DNA of 22,075 bases, taken from a virus. Under the pieces are notes generated by a model. That model did not search any database. It was not told the DNA's origin and saw only the letters and a program-made list of their open reading frames with translations. The stretch spans positions 1-22,075 of the IMG/VR virus record IMGVR_UViG_3300030110_002256; one strand, written 5' to 3'. Shown in pieces: positions 17,635 to 22,075 of this stretch (positions are counted from its first letter, which is position 1; each line of letters starts with the position of its first letter). Position numbers and translations under genes: made by a program.

Positions 17635-17769
17635 CTAACAGCTTTCTCCCCTGCTGCTATAATTTTTAATTTTATGCTTTTGGTGTCTATCTTTGTTTCG
17701 ATTATATTTAATTTTAGGTTTTAATTCGTTTTCAAAATTGTTTCTTTTTTTTCTTTTAGATTTTCTCAT
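17635..17769 (-). CDS. 44-aa basic ORF, probable N-terminal part of the pre-terL protein
   Basis: The ATG at 17769-17767 overlaps the TGA of the preceding gene (ATGA), a spacing typical of this genome, and the frame runs 44 codons to TAG at 17637-17635. The start is extremely basic (MRKSKRKKRNNFENELKPKI), resembling a DNA-binding tail. After about residue 35 (KHKIK) the frame becomes unlike protein (NYSSRGESC), while the next frame becomes coding-like at the same place (IIAAGEKAVRELIK). I therefore read it as the N-terminal fragment of the gene that continues in 17409-17621, not as an independent gene. The 5-base T run at 17663-17667 is the likely break point. Confidence 0.55.
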   Translation of the reverse strand: MRKSKRKKRNNFENELKPKIKYNRNKDRHQKHKIKNYSSRGESC

Positions 17770-18332
17770 TTCCAAAAACCTGTAATACTTTGAGACATTA
17801 TTCTATAAAGTTTTTCATCGTCAACAATAAACTCATATTCAGTATCTGGCTTGTAACAAACTCTATCTCCATTTTTTATTCCTAAATCTTTAAGTTCTTT
17901 ATTTACATATTTCATTATTCCAGTTAATGGCTCGTGTTTTGTATTTTTATAAATTACTGAATCTTCAGTGTCAATAGGTTTTACAAAACAATATTTACTA
18001 TGAGGCTTCCATTTACCATCTTGTTTGTATAAAAAAAACTGGTCTTCATCAACCATAAATGTATTGTCTTTTAAAAAACTCCTACCGCTTCTTTGTCTCC
18101 CTCTCATGTCGTAATAAAATTTAAATACATTATGATGAACTAATAAAGTATCTCCTATTTTAATATCTCCTTTATACCCTTTAGGTGTATTTAAAACTAT
18201 ACCTTCTCTGTTTGAAAATCTAAAATCTTCTTGAGAAGTGCTAGTAATAATTTCATTGTTACCAATATTTTTAGTGTTATTATATCTACGGTTTTTTTTC
18301 GGAGTTATAATAAAGTCAACTAAAGATTGCAT
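17766..18332 (-). CDS. Tandem GroES-like (co-chaperonin-fold) protein
   Basis: This 188-aa protein looks like two GroES-type beta domains in a row. Domain 1 (about 6-103) follows the GroES pattern: FIITPKK, a flexible Asn-rich loop, REGIVLNTP, DIKIGDTLLVHHN, and a closing VDEDQFFLYK. Domain 2 (about 115-185) has CFVKPID, TGIMKYVNKELKDLGIKNGD, then VDDEKLYRIMSQSITGF, close to the GroES ending in which a Leu/Tyr-rich strand precedes the SDI motif. The start ATG overlaps the previous stop (TAATG), and the end overlaps the pre-terL ORF (ATGA). Phages such as T4 carry GroES replacements (gp31) that help fold capsid protein. A similar role here, or a purely structural use of the fold, is inference. 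I recall this family in aquatic crAss-like phages as hypothetical. Confidence 0.62.
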   Translation of the reverse strand: MQSLVDFIITPKKNRRYNNTKNIGNNEIITSTSQEDFRFSNREGIVLNTPKGYKGDIKIGDTLLVHHNVFKFYYDMRGRQRSGRSFLKDNTFMVDEDQFFLYKQDGKWKPHSKYCFVKPIDTEDSVIYKNTKHEPLTGIMKYVNKELKDLGIKNGDRVCYKPDTEYEFIVDDEKLYRIMSQSITGFWK

Positions 18333-18556
18333 TAAAAGTTTATATTATATTCGACTGATACAGGCATTGTAGAAGAAAACGATTTCCACAAAAACACATT
18401 ATTTGCTTGTATGATGTATATAAAATAATTTGAAGTTTTTGCATCCCATTTTATCAAATGTATTTTATAATTATTGTTTAATACATATTGACCAATTAAA
18501 TAATGCATAGCGCCTGATTTGTAATCAGGGCCTATTGACAATTTGCGTATATCCAT
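18332..18556 (-). CDS. Conserved small protein of crAss-like phages (74 aa, unknown function)
   Basis: The protein begins MDIRKLSIGPDYKSGAMHYL and ends SFSSTMPVSVEYNINF. It is alternately hydrophobic and polar, rich in Tyr, Ile and Asn, and probably a single small beta domain. No membrane segment or enzyme motif is seen. I recall proteins with the same GPDYK...MHY...VSVEYNINF frame directly before the GroES-like gene in related aquatic phages, without known function. The stop and the next ATG overlap by one base (TAATG), so it is translationally coupled to the GroES-like gene and may act with it. Confidence 0.68.
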   Translation of the reverse strand: MDIRKLSIGPDYKSGAMHYLIGQYVLNNNYKIHLIKWDAKTSNYFIYIIQANNVFLWKSFSSTMPVSVEYNINF

Positions 18557-18560
18557 TTTA

Positions 18561-19091
18561 TTAGAATGATGAACCTACTTGTAATACTCTGTATAATATA
18601 TTAAATGACATAGTACCATTACCTTGTGTAGGGTTAACACTACCGCCATCCAAAACTAAAGCTGAGTCTTGTGCAATAGCACCTGTCAATTCAGTAATAT
18701 TTAAAACTAAATCGGTTGCTGTATTTGCTTGAACTGAACTTATAGTACCAAAACTTACTCCGTTAATTTTAACATTTAAGTTCCCTGAAAAATTAAATAC
18801 AGTTGAACCAGGCTTTATATAAACCATTATACTTAATATATCAATAACCTCATTAGTAGCCAAAAGACTTGCTGGGATTATATCTACATCAATAGTTGCT
18901 GAAGTAAGTAATTGAGCTGCTGTAACAGTAACCTTAGCTTCATTTGTATTAATACCAAAAAATTTCTGCAATTGTTCTACTGAAACATTTTTGGTTTGCA
19001 AAGCATTTTCTTTGTCCGTTATCAATAAGTAATCATATTTATCTAAATCAGATATTTGAGGATATGAAGTAAGGTTACTAATTTTTGCCAT
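18561..19091 (-). CDS. Probable head-fibre or decoration protein with adaptor N-terminus (176 aa)
   Basis: Residues 1-46 (MAKISNLTSYPQISDLDKYD, then LITDKENALQTKNVSVEQL) form the short adaptor motif often found at the start of phage fibre or decoration proteins: a SYP..D....D.L..TD....TKN....L..F frame that attaches a trimer to the virion. After that comes a beta-sandwich-like domain of about 115 residues, rich in Thr, Val, Ser and Gly (VTVTAAQLLTSATIDVDIIP through MSFNILYRVLQVGSSF). There is no signal peptide. It is coupled to the coiled-coil gene upstream, with one base between that stop and this ATG. The role is inferred from the N-terminal motif and composition. Confidence 0.6.
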   Translation of the reverse strand: MAKISNLTSYPQISDLDKYDYLLITDKENALQTKNVSVEQLQKFFGINTNEAKVTVTAAQLLTSATIDVDIIPASLLATNEVIDILSIMVYIKPGSTVFNFSGNLNVKINGVSFGTISSVQANTATDLVLNITELTGAIAQDSALVLDGGSVNPTQGNGTMSFNILYRVLQVGSSF

Positions 19092-19092
19092 A

Positions 19093-19365
19093 TTATTTTA
19101 CTTTTTCTAGAGCTTCTACTACGTTTTCTTCTTCTGGCTGAGTCACCTCACCCGTCTGAAGATTTACCTTAGCATTATCTCCATAGGTTTCGATTAAATC
19201 TTTTTCTATTTTAGCAAACTCTTCTCTATGTTTTTGGAGTTGTGATAACAAAGCAACTTTTCTAACCTCACAGTCAGCTATTTCTATTTTAACATTGTTA
19301 AAGTTTGTGTTTAAAACTTGTAATTTACCAAGTTCTTCTGTTGTTAATTTTTGTTTTTTTGACAT
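19093..19365 (-). CDS. Small coiled-coil protein (90 aa)
   Basis: The sequence is almost wholly helical and charged, with hydrophobic residues spaced as in a coiled coil over about residues 5-65 (LTTEELGKLQVLNTNFNNVK, then VALLSQLQKHREEFAKIEKD). The tail is acidic (EEENVVEALEKVK). One short non-helical turn (YGDNAKVNLQTGEVTQPEEE) breaks it. It is the first gene after the TATCTTTG box at 19396-19403, so it opens an operon that would run into the fibre-like, GroES-like and packaging genes. I do not recognise a specific function; an assembly or oligomerisation helper is possible. Confidence 0.68.
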   Translation of the reverse strand: MSKKQKLTTEELGKLQVLNTNFNNVKIEIADCEVRKVALLSQLQKHREEFAKIEKDLIETYGDNAKVNLQTGEVTQPEEENVVEALEKVK

Positions 19366-19395
19366 TTTAAGTAAATTTAATTATTAATATTTAGA

Positions 19396-19403
19396 CAAAG
19401 ATA
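19396..19403 (-). promoter_or_regulatory. Bacteroidota-type -7 box TATCTTTG before the coiled-coil/packaging operon
   Basis: TATCTTTG on the minus strand matches TAnnTTTG and is the same 10-mer context (TTATCTTTGT) as at 7915-7924 and 9252-9261. It is in the only real gap on this side (19366-19415), about 30 bases before the ATG at 19365, and overlaps one arm of a 17-base palindrome. No clear -33 element is seen. Confidence 0.62.
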
Positions 19404-19416
19404 ATAAATTATTATC
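19400..19416. repeat. 17-base inverted repeat overlapping the promoter box
   Basis: GATAATAA (19400-19407) and TTATTATC (19409-19416) are exact inverted copies around one central A. The left arm overlaps the TATCTTTG box at 19396-19403 and the right arm reaches the stop codon of the upstream gene. It could be an operator. In AT-rich DNA such a palindrome can also arise by chance, and it has no GC to act as a terminator. Confidence 0.5.
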
Positions 19417-19889
19417 TAACATTCAGCTACACTAGAAGCTTGCTCATCTTCTACATATAATAGTCCACCGTTTGCCATTTTATAAAAGTTATCAGCCATA
19501 GGAGTAGTTCCTGTTGAGTTGGTGTAAACATTGTCTCCAACCTGTGGATAAGTTCCTGAACCATCATGGTAATAAGTTACCTCTGTAGCTGAACCACAAA
19601 CCGCTTTACCACTTCCTCCGCCAAAACTTCCTTGCCAACTAGTTAATGATGAAGCGTCTTTATCATAACTGTAAAATGAATTTGCCTGAACAGGAGTTGT
19701 GTTAGGAGGGAAAGAAGCGCTTGATGTATTAATTGAAGGATAAGATTGCCCAGACCCATATGTATCTCCACCAGCGACTAAATCTCTAATAGATATAGCG
19801 CCAGTAATAGAGCCTGACCCCCATGTGCCATATGCGCATTCTCGTGCCATATTTAAAAAATCTAATGCTCCTGATGCTGGTATTGCCAT
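19416..19889 (-). CDS. Fibre-like structural protein with Cys-ended C-terminal module (157 aa)
   Basis: The N-terminus MAIPASGALDFLNMARECAY is followed by low-complexity Gly, Ser, Thr and Asn sequence, including FPPNTTPVQANSFYSYD, typical of phage fibre and tail-tip proteins. Residues 98-157 form a compact module: VCG, YYHDGSGTYPQVGD, VYTNSTGTTPMADNFYKM and a final SSVAEC. I recognise this YHDG...VY...G.TP...YK...C frame as a surface domain common in Bacteroidota and their phages, and two segments of the giant muzzle-like protein resemble it. No membrane segment is present. The ATG overlaps the stop of the 77-aa gene (TAATG). It probably decorates the virion surface; the binding target is unknown. 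Confidence 0.65.
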   Translation of the reverse strand: MAIPASGALDFLNMARECAYGTWGSGSITGAISIRDLVAGGDTYGSGQSYPSINTSSASFPPNTTPVQANSFYSYDKDASSLTSWQGSFGGGSGKAVCGSATEVTYYHDGSGTYPQVGDNVYTNSTGTTPMADNFYKMANGGLLYVEDEQASSVAEC

Positions 19890-20122
19890 TATTTTTTAGC
19901 TTTTCTTCCTTTTCTTGCTTTGCCTTTTACAGCATCATCTATATCTCCTATTTGATTTCCTACTTCTTTTATAGCATGAGCAACATCAGCTAATTCAGCT
20001 GCTGTTAATTTATACCTTTTTTTTATTTCTTTTACCGTAGCTACAGCTTTTTCATCTAAAGATGTTTTACTCCATAGAGCATTCCACATATCTTTCCAAT
20101 ACTGTTTAGTTAATTTCCACAT
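19889..20122 (-). CDS. Small Trp/Lys-rich helical protein (77 aa)
   Basis: The N-terminus MWKLTKQYWKDMWNALWSKT is an aromatic amphipathic helix. The middle is a charged helix (LTAAELADVAHAIKEVGNQI) and the C-terminus a very basic tail (GKARKGRKAKK). It is too polar for a classic membrane segment, but the Trp-rich start could lie on a membrane surface. The ATG lies inside the last codons of the S74 fibre gene (13-base overlap) and the stop overlaps the next ATG, so it is made with the fibre proteins. I do not recognise the function; a nucleic-acid binding or assembly role is possible from the basic tail. Confidence 0.62.
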   Translation of the reverse strand: MWKLTKQYWKDMWNALWSKTSLDEKAVATVKEIKKRYKLTAAELADVAHAIKEVGNQIGDIDDAVKGKARKGRKAKK

Positions 20123-22075
20123 TTTTTATTTTTTAAAATTTCTATTTCTTGTTTTAATTCTTTAATTGATTCAATTAATAGCGGAACAAGTCTGCCGTAA
20201 TCAACAGTTAAGTAGTCTTCTTCTGTATTGTATGAAATAGGAGCTGTTTCAATAACTTCTGGTAAAACTTTTTCTACTTCTTGTGCGCTAACTCCTACTT
20301 GTCTTTCGTAATTTTCAAAGCCTAAATCTGCGGCTTGTTTATTTTGTTTGTAATAATATCCGTTTAGTTGACACACTTTGTCTAGAGCGTTAGGTATGTT
20401 TCCCTGGAAGTTTTTTAATCTTTCATCAGAATAGTAAGCCACAATATTTCCTGTAGCTCTAATAGTACCACTTGCTGTTGCTGTTGTTCCTGCTGATATA
20501 CCATATCCTGAAGGAACATAGAATCCACTTCCTGCTGTAAATATAGTTCCTTCTCCTATCGTTAATGAACCTGTGCCTCCAAAGCCATTAATTTTAGTAG
20601 ATGTATCATCTGTGTCTGTATTAAACTCAAAAACTCCGTTATTGTTTTTAAGAGAATACCCTGAGTTATCAGCAAAAATTAATTTATTTGTTGAACTATT
20701 CCATGCTAAATCACTATCACTTGTAAGACCTGTGCTACTATTCCAAAGAGCTATTCGACCACTAGACCCTGTACCTGTTACTGTTCCTGTATTAGTTGTA
20801 AATCCTGCATCATTATTCATAATAGACAAAGGAATTAATGAAGGTGTCATTTTAAAAGAAGTTCCACCTGACGAATCAATAATAAACCTATCACTGTTTG
20901 TCATAGCTCCTGTAGCAGTACCTAATTCAGTTAAATCTAAAGTTATATCAGGAGTAGTTGTTCCATTTGAAACATCTAATCCAGTTCCTACTGTAACTTG
21001 GGTTACTGTTCCATTACCTGTTCCTGCGCCTATGTCAGAACGAACTTCAGCCGCTGTTCTTGATTCTATTCTATTACTATTTCTAGTTAAAAACACTGAA
21101 GCAGCCGAACTCATAGCAACCATATTATTAACCGAAATTCCATTAGCAGTAATTGAAAACATATTTACTCCACCTCCTGCTACATATACCATATCACCAC
21201 CTGGACTATATATACCTGTGTTTGTGTCTCCATTAAAAGTTATAGAAGGCGCGCTTGTAGAACCTAATCCTACTATAACCTTGGCGCCTGTAATATTTGT
21301 TGTTGCTTCTAAATTTGTTGTGAAAATTGTATCACCATCTACATAAAAGTCTGCATCGGAATCAATAGCAGTTGTACCATTCCAAATAGCTAATCTATTA
21401 TCAACTCCAGTTCCAGTTACTGTACCATCACCTGTTCCAGCGCCAATATCACTTCTAACTTGAGAGCCAGTTCTATATTCTACAACACCACTATTACTTA
21501 CTAAAAATTTATCAGTATCACTTGTTGCATTGGCAATACTACTTAGTGTTAAGGCATCTGCAATAACTGCTGAACCAGATTGTAATGAGAAAACATCATT
21601 TGTTCCCAAACTTGCATTTCTACTGATTTTAAATTTATTACTATCACTTTTATCAATACCAATGGCATAATCCATTGCGCCTTGAGTTTCAAATGTTATT
21701 TTAGCATCATCCCCAGTAGCACTCCCTGCATTATGTATGTCTAAACTTACAGGGGCATCACCACCATCAAAATATATTTGAGTGTTTTGTTGATTTTGTA
21801 TTGTAGTAGTAGCGGTTAATTTAAGAATATTTCCCTCGCCTCTTACACTTGAATTTGCCCAACTAACAGCTTTATTGTTAGGCATATTTATTACACCTGG
21901 AACAGCAAGGTCAGTACCATCAAATGTAAAACCTGAGTTACTTTGTATCTGAGATGAACTAGCCCAATACGCTACTCTGTTAGCAGCTCCAGTTCCAGTT
22001 ACTGTTCCAGTACCAGCTCCAATATAAGATAACAAATTTGCTCCTGTGACAAATTTAACTTCACCGCCATCAGAC
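20110..22075 (-). CDS. Tail fibre with C-terminal peptidase S74 intramolecular chaperone (partial, N-terminus off the window)
   Basis: The frame is open to the right window edge; the TTG at 22035 is internal (preceded by EVKFVTGANL), so the start lies outside. The visible fibre repeats a GTVTGTG..NR.A.W......SD..F unit three times (relative to that TTG, about residues 10-40, 204-232 and 416-445), with RSDIGAGTG spacers twice (194-202, 332-340), typical of elongated trimeric fibres. The end is an S74 chaperone of about 106 aa beginning YSDERLKN: DKVCQLNGYYYKQ, YERQVGVSAQEVEKVLPEVI, DYGRLVPLLIESIKEL and a terminal coiled coil. In this family the chaperone trimerises the fibre and then cleaves itself off before the Asp of SDER (Ser codon at 20428-20430). 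It probably binds the host surface. Confidence 0.9.
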   Translation of the reverse strand, partial: SDGGEVKFVTGANLLSYIGAGTGTVTGTGAANRVAYWASSSQIQSNSGFTFDGTDLAVPGVINMPNNKAVSWANSSVRGEGNILKLTATTTIQNQQNTQIYFDGGDAPVSLDIHNAGSATGDDAKITFETQGAMDYAIGIDKSDSNKFKISRNASLGTNDVFSLQSGSAVIADALTLSSIANATSDTDKFLVSNSGVVEYRTGSQVRSDIGAGTGDGTVTGTGVDNRLAIWNGTTAIDSDADFYVDGDTIFTTNLEATTNITGAKVIVGLGSTSAPSITFNGDTNTGIYSPGGDMVYVAGGGVNMFSITANGISVNNMVAMSSAASVFLTRNSNRIESRTAAEVRSDIGAGTGNGTVTQVTVGTGLDVSNGTTTPDITLDLTELGTATGAMTNSDRFIIDSSGGTSFKMTPSLIPLSIMNNDAGFTTNTGTVTGTGSSGRIALWNSSTGLTSDSDLAWNSSTNKLIFADNSGYSLKNNNGVFEFNTDTDDTSTKINGFGGTGSLTIGEGTIFTAGSGFYVPSGYGISAGTTATASGTIRATGNIVAYYSDERLKNFQGNIPNALDKVCQLNGYYYKQNKQAADLGFENYERQVGVSAQEVEKVLPEVIETAPISYNTEEDYLTVDYGRLVPLLIESIKELKQEIEILKNKKCGN

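Noticed and set aside
17688-17697. A plus-strand TATCTTTG at about 17689-17696
   Set aside because: It points away from every gene and lies inside the small pre-terL ORF, so it is probably a chance match.
20573-21346. A 257-aa plus-strand ORF inside the S74 fibre gene
   Set aside because: It is antisense to a well-supported fibre gene. Its Pro, Val and Leu-rich repeats mirror the Gly/Thr repeats of the fibre, and no other plus-strand gene exists in the window.
22033-22035. TTG at 22035 as the start of the fibre gene
   Set aside because: The same frame stays open to the window edge with plausible protein sequence (EVKFVTGANL), so this TTG is an internal Leu codon.
19416-22075. A diversity-generating retroelement acting on the fibre-like proteins
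   Set aside because: No reverse transcriptase gene and no near-identical template repeat with A-specific differences is visible in this window. The repeats seen are protein-level fibre repeats.
20110-22075. A CRISPR-like array in the repetitive fibre gene
   Set aside because: The repeats are spaced by hundreds of bases, stay in one reading frame and are imperfect, so they are protein repeats and not an array.

Overview
The window is one continuous block of phage virion-assembly genes from an AT-rich, tailed double-stranded DNA phage. Every gene I can support lies on the minus strand, so transcription runs from high to low coordinates. TerL, portal and major capsid protein have the sizes, order and sequence motifs I associate with crAss-like phages (order Crassvirales), in particular with the aquatic members of that group. 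The host is probably a member of the Bacteroidota. This is supported by four intergenic copies of the Bacteroidota promoter box TAnnTTTG (three of them TATCTTTG), by little evidence of Shine-Dalgarno sequences, and by a Cys-ended surface domain that I associate with Bacteroidota and their phages. These assignments rest on pattern recognition, not on a search.

Right end (22075 to 18332): a tail-fibre gene, cut by the window edge, with internal repeats and a C-terminal peptidase S74 chaperone. It is followed by a small Lys-rich protein, a fibre-like protein with a YYHDG...C terminal module, a short coiled-coil protein behind its own promoter, a probable fibre or decoration protein, and a conserved 74-aa protein.

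Centre (18332 to 10122), the packaging and head module: a protein that looks like two GroES-type domains in tandem; a small pre-terL gene whose reading frame appears broken by one base; TerL (TTG start); portal; then, behind a new promoter, a charged scaffold-like protein and the major capsid protein. A strong terminator with a UUCG loop follows the capsid gene.

Left end (10057 to 1), the post-capsid and tail module: a 244-aa unknown protein and a terminator; a promoter and a tandem family of small paralogues (two clear copies with a perfect 35-bp duplicated leader, and a third enlarged relative); a second terminator plus promoter pair; two ring or connector-like proteins; a 1898-aa muzzle-like tail protein; and the start of a further structural protein that runs off the window.

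The genes are tightly packed (TAATG and ATGA overlaps are common). Regulation is concentrated in the few real gaps, where terminator and promoter pairs appear to set separate expression levels for the capsid gene, the paralogue family and the tail genes. No tRNA, CRISPR array, insertion sequence, integrase, polymerase or lysis gene is visible, and there is no gene-free stretch longer than 300 bases.
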